In this document: positions 8,337-15,925 of the stretch, one piece after another
Position numbering within the stretch: position 1 is the first letter of the stretch
How the letters are laid out: the number at the start of each line of letters is the position of its first letter
Assembly: GCF_052113225.1 (NCBI RefSeq)
Contig: NZ_JBFRCT010000002.1
Coordinates: 667,598-731,597, forward strand
Length of the DNA stretch: 64,000 bases
Source of the DNA: Pristimantibacillus sp052113225
Lineage (GTDB): Bacteria; Bacillota; Bacilli; Paenibacillales; Paenibacillaceae
Direction of reading: 5' to 3'
Made by a program: the position numbers and the translations under genes
The notes under the pieces: generated by a model
Database searches by the model: none
What the model was told of the DNA's origin: nothing
Seen by the model: the letters and a program-made list of their open reading frames with translations, nothing else

Positions 8337-8933
8337 ATGACTGATTCCCAATTAATACGTGAGATCAAGGACGGAAACATCGAGCTCTACTCTGAGCTGA
8401 TGCGACGTTACCAACGAAAGATATTATCTTTTATCTACCATATGTTGAAGAGTGCAAAGCTGGAGCTGCTAGCGGAGGATTTGTGCTCAGAAACTTTCTA
8501 TAAAGCATATCGAAGCCTTCATTCTTTTCGTGAGGTAGATGCTTCTTTTTCGACATGGCTGTATACGATTGCACGAAATACGGTACTAAGTGAGCTGCGT
8601 AAGCAAAAGTCGGCTCATGTACCATTAGACGAGTCTAATATGATGCCTGCGGCCCCGCCTGACCAGGTGCCTGAGCAGCATGTGCTGCGCAGTGAGCGAA
8701 TGGCGATGGTTCGGGAAGCCATTAATAATTTACCTGAGAAACAACGCTCAGCACTCATTCTGAGGGAATATGATCAGCTCGACTATCAAGAGATTGCTAA
8801 TATCTTGGGTCAAACGGTGAGTTCTGTAAAATCGTTGTTATTCCGGGCAAGAGCCAGCGTAAAGACGCAGCTTGAGCCTTATTTTGGCGAATCGCCGATG
8901 ATGGAAGAATACGAGGGGATGAACACACGATGA
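8337..8933 (+). CDS. ECF-family RNA polymerase sigma factor
   Basis: 198 residues, sigma-70 region 2 then region 4 only, the ECF layout. Region 2 includes LAEDLCSETFYKAYRSLHSFRE and FSTWLYTIARNTVLSELRKQ (about residues 45-95); region 4 has LPEKQRSALILREYDQLDYQEIANILG and SVKSLLFRARA (about 128-178). The ATG at 8337 has AGGAGG ten bases upstream, and that site lies in the loop of a short hairpin (CAGGTG / CGCCTG, 8315-8335). The stop overlaps the next gene by four bases, so sigma and anti-sigma are made together. The SigW/SigM-like subgroup cannot be fixed by eye. Confidence 0.92.
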   Translation: MTDSQLIREIKDGNIELYSELMRRYQRKILSFIYHMLKSAKLELLAEDLCSETFYKAYRSLHSFREVDASFSTWLYTIARNTVLSELRKQKSAHVPLDESNMMPAAPPDQVPEQHVLRSERMAMVREAINNLPEKQRSALILREYDQLDYQEIANILGQTVSSVKSLLFRARASVKTQLEPYFGESPMMEEYEGMNTR

Positions 8934-9532
8934 AATGCGATGACGTACAAGACAAGTTCGATTTCTTCGGGAATTTTTCTGAGGAAGACGTCGAGCGTGA
9001 AGCGATGGAAGCTCATTTGCTCGATTGTGAGCACTGTGCGGAACAATACCGTCTATGGGAAGAAAGCGAAGAAATGATACGTATGCTTTCGGAAGAAGAC
9101 GAGGTTGTCAGTGCTCAAATGGAACATGTGAATCGCAGCGTCATGGATCGCATATATGCTGAACAATCGTGGCTGTTGCCCGTATCTCAGAAAAGCTATC
9201 ATTTTTCGCCTGCCTTCCGACGTAACTTAGCCATTGTTCTGGCCGCATGTCTGACTATTTTTACTTGTACATTGATTTTCTTCATTAACGGCAATGAGAA
9301 TGGCACTTCCGAAGAGAAGATGGCACAGCTGACTGGTTTAATGGATACAGCAAATGCATCTGGCAGTGACTTCGTTATCAGTGCTGAATTTGAAGTGCCT
9401 ATGGCGAGTGTCAGTGATCCATTCGTGCTGCAGGTCGTCCCGACCTTTCCGCAATATTGGATTGCTCTATCGCTTCTGGGTGTAGTTATGTCATTATTAA
9501 TATTGAACTGGTTGTCTAGAACTCGAAGCTAA
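8930..9532 (+). CDS. Zinc-binding anti-sigma factor, membrane anchored
   Basis: 200 residues. The N-terminal ZAS motif HLLDCEHC (H-x3-C-x2-C, about residues 28-35) is typical of zf-HC2 anti-sigma factors that hold the cognate ECF sigma. A membrane segment follows at about residues 97-117 (NLAIVLAACLTIFTCTLIFF) and a second hydrophobic segment lies at the C terminus (about 178-197). The region between them would face outside and could sense an envelope signal. It overlaps the sigma gene by ATGA. Release by regulated proteolysis is known for relatives and is inference here. Confidence 0.88.
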   Translation: MKCDDVQDKFDFFGNFSEEDVEREAMEAHLLDCEHCAEQYRLWEESEEMIRMLSEEDEVVSAQMEHVNRSVMDRIYAEQSWLLPVSQKSYHFSPAFRRNLAIVLAACLTIFTCTLIFFINGNENGTSEEKMAQLTGLMDTANASGSDFVISAEFEVPMASVSDPFVLQVVPTFPQYWIALSLLGVVMSLLILNWLSRTRS

Positions 9533-9659
9533 TGCAAAACCTTAGGACATGCGAAGTCCCTTTTGCGCTTCTGTTATTTTACCTCTAACCGCGGTCGTCA
9601 ATCATCGAATGACCACGATAGGGGTTTTCTCATTTCCGGAGGAAAGCAGGGAGAGTAAG

Positions 9660-10265
9660 ATGATTATTGGAATGGTTCGACACGGAAATACCGATTGGAA
9701 TGCGCTAGGTAAAATTCAAGGTCAAACGGATATACCTTTAAATGAACTCGGAATCAAGCAGGCGAATGCACTAGCCGACCGGTTAAGCCATGATGAGAAG
9801 CTGTGGGATGCTGTTATTTCCAGTGATCTGAAGCGGGCTCGACAGACTGCCTCTGTAATTGCAGAAAAGCTTAATATTCCTCTTCTTGATGGGGATTCAA
9901 GATTACGGGAAAGAAATTTTGGCGAAGTCGAAGGGCTTATCTTACAAGAGCGAATTGACCGCTGGGGAGAAAATTGGCGTGAGGTTGCAGGAGGACTAGA
10001 ATCCGATGAGGAAGTCCGTACCCGCGGCCTAGCTTTTATAGCGGAGTGGCAGCAGCGCAAGCCGGAAGGACGGCTGCTTGTGGTTTCTCATGGCGGATTC
10101 CTCGCGCAGATGTTCGATACGTTATGTGCCAATATGGAGAAGCAGCATCTAGGTAATTTATCCTATTCGATTCTTCAGTTGAAGGACGAGCAGTGGGAAC
10201 CATTGTTGTATAATTGTACTCGTCATTTGGAGCAGGAGCAGGAAGTACCGAGTTTGGAGAAGTGA
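9660..10265 (+). CDS. Histidine phosphatase family protein (phosphoglycerate-mutase-like)
   Basis: 201 residues. The catalytic phosphohistidine motif is GMVRHGNTDWN at the N terminus; SSDLKRARQTA, LRERNFGEVEG and the second histidine in VVSHGGFL are canonical. The length suits the cobC/gpmB/PhoE-like monomeric phosphatases rather than glycolytic mutase (about 230-250). ATG 9660 is chosen because GGGAGAG lies just upstream and the motif starts within five residues; an earlier in-frame ATG at 9549 would add an unrelated 37-residue tail. Substrate is unknown. Confidence 0.85.
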   Translation: MIIGMVRHGNTDWNALGKIQGQTDIPLNELGIKQANALADRLSHDEKLWDAVISSDLKRARQTASVIAEKLNIPLLDGDSRLRERNFGEVEGLILQERIDRWGENWREVAGGLESDEEVRTRGLAFIAEWQQRKPEGRLLVVSHGGFLAQMFDTLCANMEKQHLGNLSYSILQLKDEQWEPLLYNCTRHLEQEQEVPSLEK

Positions 10266-10296
10266 TCTTCGTTTGATCGACTACGGGGTCAATCTC

Positions 10297-10409
10297 GGGA
10301 ATGTATCTCCTTCCGGTCGCTGTTGTCATTTTGAATTTTGATGAGATGTTATTTGTGTATTCAAAATGACAAAGGCGAGCGCTGCGCTCCTCCAGGAGAT
10401 ACATTCGCC
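10297..10409 (-). repeat. Structured repeat element C (three-way-junction-like)
   Basis: Read on the minus strand it has a 12-bp perfect outer stem (arms 10395-10406 and 10299-10310), a conserved AGCGCAGCGCTCGC segment, an inner 12-bp perfect stem (arms 10359-10370 and 10325-10336) and a GCGACCGGAA segment before the outer stem closes. The same order of stems and conserved single-stranded segments is found in elements A and B, but the stem sequences differ, so pairing rather than sequence is kept. Confidence 0.6.
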
Positions 10410-10448
10410 GATCATTCCCTCGTCAATTATTTTGTTTTAAGAAGTTAT

Positions 10449-10479
10449 GGGCTGCCGATTTGCTGGCAGCCCTATTTTT
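10449..10479 (+). terminator. Hairpin with T tract between repeats
   Basis: GGGCTGCC (10449-10456) pairs with GGCAGCCC (10465-10472) and is followed by TATTTTTG. It looks like an intrinsic terminator for the 9660-10265 gene. The GGGCTGCC arm recurs at 10750 (unpaired) and 10944 (paired), so the hairpin is itself repetitive. Confidence 0.6.
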
Positions 10480-10499
10480 GTTGTTCCGAAGTACTATGC

Positions 10500-10680
10500 T
10501 GGATTTCATCCAACATGATCGCTGTATTGCTGTTACTAGCTCACCTATGTTGGATTTGATGCAGTCAGATGGACTCAAAAGCTCCAGTAACCTCGTTGCA
10601 GATGAATTAGGTTGGAGGGAATCCAACGTATGGATACTGGGCAGGCAGAAAGAAAAATTACGTTGGAGAAAATCCAACGT
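10500..10680. repeat. Cluster of TTGGA/TCCAA palindromes
   Basis: Three small palindromes of one type occur in 180 bases: TGGAT-TTC-ATCCA at 10500-10512, GTTGGA-N5-TCCAAC at 10611-10627 and ACGTTGGA-N5-TCCAACGT at 10660-10680 (8-bp perfect arms), plus a half copy GTTGGAT at 10550. No gene is visible. They may be repeated operator-like sites or a decayed repeat array. Confidence 0.5.
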
Positions 10681-10791
10681 GCGTGGTCATGACATTATGA
10701 GGATTAAAGCAGATTCATTTACAAATGGGCAGAATTGACTAAATCAAATCGGGCTGCCGAATTTGCGTGAATCTAGCCGAAAGGGGGGGGA

Positions 10792-10905
10792 CGGAGCAAG
10801 GAAATGTTCTGTAGAAGCGAAGCGCTCGCTTTTGATTACCGGATTCCTAACCTTTTGACATCTAATCGAAGGGGATCCGGAATCAATGGCGATCGAAGAA
10901 CATTT
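10792..10905 (+). repeat. Structured repeat element A, 114-bp direct repeat copy 1
   Basis: Identical to 11033-11146 over 114 bases except one base (C at 10825, T at 11066). Inside, AAATGTTCT (10802-10810) pairs with AGAACATTT (10897-10905), and an inner stem pairs 10832-10847 with 10873-10886 leaving two bulged bases on the left arm. Between them lies the AGCGAAGCGCTCGCT segment. No protein-coding frame with a ribosome site is present. Confidence 0.75.
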
Positions 10906-10943
10906 ACTTGCAAAGTCTATGCGCGCATAGCTAATTAAATTAA

Positions 10944-10972
10944 GGGCTGCCAAATAAATGGCAGCCCTATTT
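10944..10972 (+). repeat. GGGCTGCC hairpin, second copy
   Basis: GGGCTGCC (10944-10951) pairs with GGCAGCCC (10960-10967), followed by TATTTGC. Same arms as 10449-10472; the weaker T tract makes termination less certain. It lies between repeat copies A and B. Confidence 0.5.
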
Positions 10973-11003
10973 GCTGTCCTTGCTTTTGAATTTTAAATGG
11001 TTT

Positions 11004-11195
11004 TTGTGTGTAAACGAGCGAAGGAGGGCGGGCGGAGCAAGGAAATGTTCTGTAGAAGCGAAGCGTTCGCTTTTGATTACCGGATTCCTAACCTTTTGAC
11101 ATCTAATCGAAGGGGATCCGGAATCAATGGCGATCGAAGAACATTTCCTAGCGCAGTCCCTCTCCAACCGCGATGTAAACCTTTTTCACACAAGT
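11004..11195 (+). repeat. Structured repeat element B with longest outer stem (114-bp copy 2 at 11033-11146)
   Basis: The outer stem is 11 bp perfect (11041-11051 with 11138-11148). A 6-bp mini-hairpin AGCGAA-GCG-TTCGCT occupies 11057-11071 and the inner stem mirrors copy A. Further out, TTGTGTG before the copy and CACACAA near 11190 can extend the hairpin. The element ends about 120 bases before the next start codon and could therefore sit in that gene's leader. Confidence 0.7.
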
Positions 11196-11312
11196 AGTTT
11201 TAAAAATTCAAATATTTTCCCATAATGATACTAATTATTGCTAGCGAATCAAATAACAAGCTCGCGAAGCAGAGCTTAGGCGGCGCGGGTATTTACGGAA
11301 AGGAGAGATTTA

Positions 11313-12500
11313 ATGAATTTGTCGGATATGCTGGGCTATGCTGATATTCAGCAATTAAGCCGGATTGCTACCGTGTATCAATGTGAGTGCAATGGTCACT
11401 CCAAAAATGATTTGATTCAGTCTATTCTCTCAACCGTAAGTCGGAAAGATGTATTTGAAGCGCAGATCAGCAGTATGAAACTGGACGAAATGCGGTTCTT
11501 GAACTCCTTGCTGTTCGAATCGAGAGATTCTTTCAGTCTAGAAGAGCTTGTAGCGAGGGTTCAGCAAAGCAAGTTTGGTGAACTTGAGCCGCCAGCCGAA
11601 GAACCGCCGCCGCAGAAAAAAACGAAGCGTACCTCAAAGAAAAAGCAGGCAGAGGCAGAAGCGCCTAAAGAAAGCGGACCGCGGGAGATGATTTCCAGGT
11701 TCAAGCATCAGGGATGGCTGTTTAATGGTGTAACGGGAACGAACCGTTATATGTTCCAAGTTCCGCAGGATCTAAGGACAAGATTTCGTGATACGCTCCG
11801 AAAAAAATTCGCGGCTGAGCTGCATTATACGGATGAGCCGCAAGTGTATCGGGATGAGCAGATGCTTGTACAGGAAGATATATATCATCTGCTTCATTAT
11901 ATTTATCACAACGAAGTGCAGTTGTCTGCAGATGGATCAATGTACAAACGCTTCAGCGGACAAGTATTAGAGAAGCTAGCTATCCAGGAGGAGCTGCCAT
12001 CCAAAGGCGAATGGCGCTTCGGATACGGCCGACATTTCCATCATTATCCGAACCGGATGTCTCTCCTTTATGACTACTGCAGCTATATGAAGTATTTCGC
12101 AGACAATAATCTGGTACTTGCTCTATCAACAATTGGTGAAGAGCGGCTGCATAACAAACCGGTTAATGAAATGGAACAGCTGTATAAGTTTTGGTTGAAA
12201 CTCTACAAAGGACCTATCCCTAATTTGCTGGCACTCGTTCATTGGATGAACAGTTTGGCTGAGCAATGGGTTACAGTCGCATCGCTGCGTAAAGTGCTAG
12301 TACCCTTCATTAAGCCGTTCTATTATGATTCGGCGGATATGGTACTCGATGTTCGACTGATTGGGATGATGGTGCATCTCGGCATGCTGCGTGTTGGTGA
12401 ACATCAGGAGCATGGACCAGTTGTCCGGATGACGAAAATGGGAAGAGCGCTTATCGCAGGGGTAAGCCTCGAAGATCAAGATCGTATGTTTCTCTATTAG
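11313..12500 (+). CDS. Conserved-looking protein of unknown function
   Basis: 395 residues, not recognised with certainty. A good site (AAAGGAGAG) precedes ATG 11313. The N-terminal ~90 residues look like a small helical bundle (LSRIATVYQCECNGHSKNDL, then DEMRFLNSLLFESR) of the kind seen at the front of helicase-associated proteins; residues ~95-120 form a charged Pro/Glu/Lys linker (EEPPPQKKTKRTSKKK); the remainder is aromatic-rich and ends in possible winged-helix segments (MVHLGMLRVGEHQEHGPVVRM-type text near the C terminus). No signal peptide or membrane segment. A DNA-associated role is only a guess. It follows the repeat cluster. Confidence 0.8.
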   Translation: MNLSDMLGYADIQQLSRIATVYQCECNGHSKNDLIQSILSTVSRKDVFEAQISSMKLDEMRFLNSLLFESRDSFSLEELVARVQQSKFGELEPPAEEPPPQKKTKRTSKKKQAEAEAPKESGPREMISRFKHQGWLFNGVTGTNRYMFQVPQDLRTRFRDTLRKKFAAELHYTDEPQVYRDEQMLVQEDIYHLLHYIYHNEVQLSADGSMYKRFSGQVLEKLAIQEELPSKGEWRFGYGRHFHHYPNRMSLLYDYCSYMKYFADNNLVLALSTIGEERLHNKPVNEMEQLYKFWLKLYKGPIPNLLALVHWMNSLAEQWVTVASLRKVLVPFIKPFYYDSADMVLDVRLIGMMVHLGMLRVGEHQEHGPVVRMTKMGRALIAGVSLEDQDRMFLY

Positions 12501-12510
12501 AATTCTATGA

Positions 12511-12631
12511 AACCAACTAGGCGATGGCATATTAATTGGAATGGGGGCAATCGTACTTATCGGCGCGCAGAATGGTGAATATGCTTAAAGTAGGAGCCGG
12601 TTCGATTGTGACAGAGAACGAAGTAAGTTGA
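12511..12631 (+). pseudogene. Relic of a gamma-carbonic-anhydrase-like hexapeptide protein
   Basis: In one frame 12511-12585 reads GDGILIGMGAIVLIGAQNGEY, closely resembling the left-handed beta-helix core of gamma-class carbonic anhydrase homologues, where IGMGAIVL and a following GA..G are typical. The frame then stops, and a +1 frame from 12581 continues with VGAGSIVTE, the next coil of the same fold, before a stop at 12631. There is no start region and no catalytic histidine segment. I read it as a short frameshifted gene remnant. Confidence 0.5.
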
Positions 12632-12714
12632 CCTATACTCTTTCACTTTAATCACCGCGTGACGAAAGTCGAAGACGATAGGATCTCTTAAACGCCGGTT
12701 TGGAGGTGTATCCT

Positions 12715-12897
12715 ATGGACAAAATGAAAGTTGCGTATGAAGCAATGCTAGGTTTAGCTGCGGAAATGGTATTAGATGAAGCCGTTCACAAATTTCGCTC
12801 CGATCAGATTTACAAAGGGATTGATCAAGCGTTAGCCGTTGGGGACGAGGATACGTTCTACCGTTTAGCCGCTCAATTAAATCAATTGAAAAGCTAA
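12715..12897 (+). CDS. Small IDEAL-domain protein
   Basis: 60 residues. The stretch from about residue 20 (DEAVHKF, then IDQALAVGDEDTFYRLAAQLN) has the IDEAL-domain pattern, named for its I-D-x-A-L signature; in Bacillus the domain occurs alone or at the C terminus of YpiB. ATG 12715 has GGAGGTG seven bases upstream. It lies where B. subtilis has ypiB, upstream of ypiF and qcrABC, so it may be a short counterpart. Function is unknown. A terminator follows directly. Confidence 0.8.
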   Translation: MDKMKVAYEAMLGLAAEMVLDEAVHKFRSDQIYKGIDQALAVGDEDTFYRLAAQLNQLKS

Positions 12898-12911
12898 TTT
12901 ACGCAAATAGA

Positions 12912-12967
12912 AACTTCCGCCCTATGATGGAGGCAAGCAATCCGTCATAGCTGCGGGAGTTTTTTTG
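12912..12967 (+). terminator. Rho-independent terminator after the IDEAL gene
   Basis: AACTTCCGC pairs with GCGGGAGTT (one G-U pair), extended inward by TATGATGGA / TCCGTCATA with small mismatches, followed by seven T. Confidence 0.8.
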
Positions 12968-12976
12968 TTGCAATGA

Positions 12977-13005
12977 TTGGCAAGATCCCCCTTTATGGGT
13001 AACAT
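12977..13005 (+). promoter_or_regulatory. Possible sigma-A promoter of the ypiF-like gene
   Basis: TTGGCA (12977-12982), a 17-base spacer and TAACAT (13000-13005), about 40 bases before the start codon. The -10 is a weak match. Confidence 0.35.
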
Positions 13006-13044
13006 AGAGGATAGGTTCAATTTAAGCAGGGAGAGGGAGCAGGA

Positions 13045-13464
13045 ATGAAGTTTAGCGATATTGCAGATGAACAATGGGACGAGCTTAAGCCATATCTGGA
13101 CACTTGTTTGCTGCCGGTAACCGGCATGACGGGAATAGAACAGCCTCATGAAGCGCGAGTAGCGCTTGAACAATTGAGGGATGTTATGGATCTGATCGAA
13201 ATTCCGTTTAAAGGAAGGATCGTTACCTATCCTGCACTGCATTACATAAGCGATGGCACTGATCAGAACATTGTCTCACGAGTTTGCCGTTCATTGAAGG
13301 AAACAGGATTCCGTTTTGTCATTGTCCTTTCCGCGAAGAATCAAGAAGGGCTGACATCCCCGGAAGCGGATCTAATCATATACCCGGATCAAGATGGAGC
13401 GGCTCCAACTGCGTCATCTGTGTCAAAAGCAGTGGTGGCAATGTGGAATCGCGGCGAATCCTAG
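13045..13464 (+). CDS. ypiF: DUF2487 (YpiF) family protein
   Basis: 139 residues, soluble, with no signal peptide or membrane segment. The sequence start MKFSDIADEQWDELKPYLDT and the place immediately upstream of qcrABC match YpiF of B. subtilis. GGGAGAGGGAGCAGG lies just before ATG 13045. Its function is not known; the conserved adjacency to the cytochrome bc genes suggests, but does not prove, a link to respiration. A separate strong promoter lies between it and qcrA. Confidence 0.75.
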   Translation: MKFSDIADEQWDELKPYLDTCLLPVTGMTGIEQPHEARVALEQLRDVMDLIEIPFKGRIVTYPALHYISDGTDQNIVSRVCRSLKETGFRFVIVLSAKNQEGLTSPEADLIIYPDQDGAAPTASSVSKAVVAMWNRGES

Positions 13465-13610
13465 TCGGAAGCCAAGCTCTGGACAAGGTCTTTTTTGAAT
13501 AAAAAAAATGGGATTTGGGGAAACAAAAGTTATGGCAAGGTTAATTGTGACAAATTGCCAACAAATTTATGAATGGCATTTTATAGGTAAACAAATCGCG
13601 AGCCATATTC

Positions 13611-13639
13611 TTGACGCTCCCAAGCACCTAGGCTATTAT
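13611..13639 (+). promoter_or_regulatory. Sigma-A promoter of qcrABC
   Basis: TTGACG (13611-13616), a 17-base spacer and TATTAT (13634-13639), about 80 bases before qcrA. In B. subtilis qcrABC is repressed by AbrB and induced in stationary phase; I see no clear operator here. Confidence 0.7.
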
Positions 13640-13719
13640 AGTGTATGTCCTAGTTCGTCAAGCGTTTTGCCGTGTGGCTGAACGCGAGAAATGGTTGGCA
13701 AAGGGGGTTAGAACAGAAG

Positions 13720-14250
13720 ATGAGTAACCACGAACATCAAGAAACCGCGCATCGTCCGGTTCAACGCAAAGAGATGTCCCGGCGTCAATTTTTGTCGTAT
13801 ACACTCGGCGGTACGACTGCCTTTATGATGGGTGGCGCGGTTTTGCCTATGGTCCGTTTTGCGGTTGATCCTCTCTTAGCAAAAAAGGCAGAGGGAACAT
13901 GGGTTAAAGTAGTTGAAGAGAGCAAAATAACAAATGAGCCTCAAGAATTCAAGTTCCAAATTCATCAGGTCGATGGTTGGTACGTAAGTGATCCGGAGCT
14001 TTCGGCATGGATTACGAAAGATGCGAATAACCAAATTTTTGCACTTTCGCCAGTTTGTAAGCATCTGGGTTGTACGATTGGCTGGAATACCTTAGGCAAA
14101 CATGAGTATGACTGCCCTTGCCACGGTGCACGATATACCGTAGAAGGTAAGAACCTTGCAGTTGCTCCAAACCCATTAGATGAATATGAAACGAAAATTG
14201 AAAACGGTTTTGTGTACTTAGGTCCTGTTAAGAAAAACTCTCGGGTATAG
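13720..14250 (+). CDS. qcrA: Menaquinol:cytochrome c reductase Rieske iron-sulfur subunit
   Basis: 176 residues. The [2Fe-2S] ligands are in CKHLGC (Cys-x-His) and CPCHG (Cys-x2-His), about residues 112-139. A twin-arginine motif SRRQFL with a following hydrophobic segment (about residues 22-50) anchors it in the membrane after Tat export, as usual for Rieske proteins. ATG 13720 is preferred because the Tat motif then lies near the N terminus and AAGGGGG is upstream, although the spacing is long. qcrB follows after 14 bases with its own GGAGG. Confidence 0.96.
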   Translation: MSNHEHQETAHRPVQRKEMSRRQFLSYTLGGTTAFMMGGAVLPMVRFAVDPLLAKKAEGTWVKVVEESKITNEPQEFKFQIHQVDGWYVSDPELSAWITKDANNQIFALSPVCKHLGCTIGWNTLGKHEYDCPCHGARYTVEGKNLAVAPNPLDEYETKIENGFVYLGPVKKNSRV

Positions 14251-14264
14251 GAGGCTGATAGCAG

Positions 14265-14936
14265 ATGTTTAAATCGATGTACAACTGGATTGACGAACGT
14301 CTTGATATTACGCCGCTATGGCGGGATGTTGCGGACCATGAAGTTCCTGAGCATGTTAACCCAGCTCATCACTTTTCCGCTTTCGTATACTGCTTTGGCG
14401 GTTTGACGTTCTTTATTACCGTAATTCAAATTTTGTCCGGCATGTTCCTTACCATGTACTATGTACCGGACATTATCAATGCTTATGCAAGCGTTGACTA
14501 TTTGAACCATAAAGTAGCATTTGGCGGAATTGTTCGCGGGATGCATCACTTTGGAGCAAGTTTAGTTATTGTTATGATGTTTTTACATACCTTGCGTGTA
14601 TTCTTCACCGGTTCGTATAAAGCTCCGCGTGAAATGAACTGGGTCGTAGGGATGCTGATTTTCTTCATCATGTTAGGCCTTGGCTTTACAGGTTACCTGC
14701 TGCCTTGGGATAACAAAGCTTACTTCGCGACGAAGGTCGGCGTACAAATCGCAGAATCTGTTCCGTATATCGGACCTTATATCGGTGAATTCCTGTATGG
14801 TGGCGACATCGTTGGCGCACAAACGCTAACACGGTTCTTCGCGATTCACGTATTCTTCTTGCCTGGCGCTCTGATCGCAATGCTCGCAGCGCATTTCCTG
14901 ATGATCCGGAAGCAAGGCATCTCTGGACCACTTTAA
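14265..14936 (+). CDS. qcrB: Menaquinol:cytochrome c reductase cytochrome b6-type subunit
   Basis: 223 residues with four transmembrane helices, the short b6-type cytochrome b. Heme-ligand histidines are in GMHHFGAS and FLHTLR and in FAIHVFFLPG and AAHFLMIR. The Cys in VYCFGG (about residue 43) is at the position that covalently holds the extra heme in b6 proteins. LGFTGYLLPW and the surrounding quinone-site residues are canonical. It lies between qcrA and qcrC with short gaps and strong ribosome sites. Confidence 0.96.
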   Translation: MFKSMYNWIDERLDITPLWRDVADHEVPEHVNPAHHFSAFVYCFGGLTFFITVIQILSGMFLTMYYVPDIINAYASVDYLNHKVAFGGIVRGMHHFGASLVIVMMFLHTLRVFFTGSYKAPREMNWVVGMLIFFIMLGLGFTGYLLPWDNKAYFATKVGVQIAESVPYIGPYIGEFLYGGDIVGAQTLTRFFAIHVFFLPGALIAMLAAHFLMIRKQGISGPL

Positions 14937-14954
14937 GCGAAGGGAGGATTTATT

Positions 14955-15830
14955 ATGGCGCACGGTCATAAATCGAACGAGAAGGTCGTTTATGTTGGCG
15001 ACTCACGGGTGAAGAAAAGCAATCATCCAAACATTCCGCCAGATTATACGTCCTACCCCGGTAAATCGGAAGCGTTCATACCGAACTTCCTGCTTAAGGA
15101 ATGGATGGTCGGATGTGTCGTTCTAGTCGGGTTCCTGACATGGACAATTGCTGAGGGTGCACCGCTTGGTTATCCAGCGGATCCTACAAACGCAGCTTTT
15201 ATTCCAATGCCGGACTGGTATTTCTTGTTCCTGTATCAGTTCCTGAAATATCCATGGGTATCTGGTGACTATATCGTACTTGGTACGATGGGTGTTCCAG
15301 CTGTAATGTTCGGCGGTTTACTGCTCGCTCCATTCCTGGACACAGGTAAAGAGCGCCGCTTCTATCGTCGTCCAATTGCTTCATCTCTTATGTTCCTTAC
15401 ATTAATTTCCTGTGTGTATTTGACCATAATTTCTTGGAGTCACTACACGCATGAGATGGAAGCTACGAACTCGATCCCTGAGCATCATGTTCGTGAAGAG
15501 AAAGCACGTGAGGCCCACGAAAAAGGTCAAGAAGTACCAAGCGCAACGAAGAAAGAAGATAAGGCTGTTGCACTGGTTGATGCTAACGATCCAGCAATGG
15601 ATATTGTAAAGAAAGCGCAATGCGTAACTTGTCACGCAGCAGATCTGAAAGGCAACCCACCGCAAATCCCAGCTTTGACTGGTGTTGGCGATCGTTTGTC
15701 GAAGGAAGAACTGGTTGAGACGGTTACGAATGGTCGTGGCGGCATGCCGTCCTTCAAAGGCACACTGACTGCAGAAGAGATTGATCAATTAACAACTTGG
15801 CTGTCGAAGCAAAAAGCGCCAGCTGAATAA
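14955..15830 (+). CDS. qcrC: Menaquinol:cytochrome c reductase fused cytochrome b/c subunit
   Basis: 291 residues. The N-terminal part has three membrane helices resembling subunit IV (FIPMPDWYFLFLYQFLKYP, the PEWY-like quinol-site region carrying PDWY). A charged linker (about residues 175-205) leads to a c-type cytochrome domain with CVTCH for covalent heme and a later Met ligand region GGMPSFKG. The fusion is characteristic of Bacillales bc complexes. A terminator follows 14 bases after the stop. Confidence 0.96.
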   Translation: MAHGHKSNEKVVYVGDSRVKKSNHPNIPPDYTSYPGKSEAFIPNFLLKEWMVGCVVLVGFLTWTIAEGAPLGYPADPTNAAFIPMPDWYFLFLYQFLKYPWVSGDYIVLGTMGVPAVMFGGLLLAPFLDTGKERRFYRRPIASSLMFLTLISCVYLTIISWSHYTHEMEATNSIPEHHVREEKAREAHEKGQEVPSATKKEDKAVALVDANDPAMDIVKKAQCVTCHAADLKGNPPQIPALTGVGDRLSKEELVETVTNGRGGMPSFKGTLTAEEIDQLTTWLSKQKAPAE

Positions 15831-15843
15831 TAGCAGCACCTTG

Positions 15844-15877
15844 AAAACCTGATCGTATTTATGCGATCAGGTTTTTT
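15844..15877 (+). terminator. Rho-independent terminator of qcrABC
   Basis: AAAACCTGATCG pairs with CGATCAGGTTTT around an 8-base loop, followed by T residues. Confidence 0.92.
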
Positions 15878-15925
15878 TCGAAGTTTTCCTTACTATATGG
15901 GTAATATGGAGGGACGTACATTCTA

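Noticed and set aside
10750..10970. Insertion sequence or transposase remnant around the repeats
   Set aside because: No transposase-like reading frame and no clear target duplication; a MITE origin remains possible but is not shown.
10297..11195. CRISPR array
   Set aside because: Two long direct copies plus one diverged inverted copy do not have the short regular repeat-spacer pattern, and no cas gene is in the window.
10997..11197. Short frames inside the 114-bp repeats, giving near-identical peptides from both copies
   Set aside because: The identity is explained by the DNA repeat; there are no ribosome sites and element C does not keep the frame.
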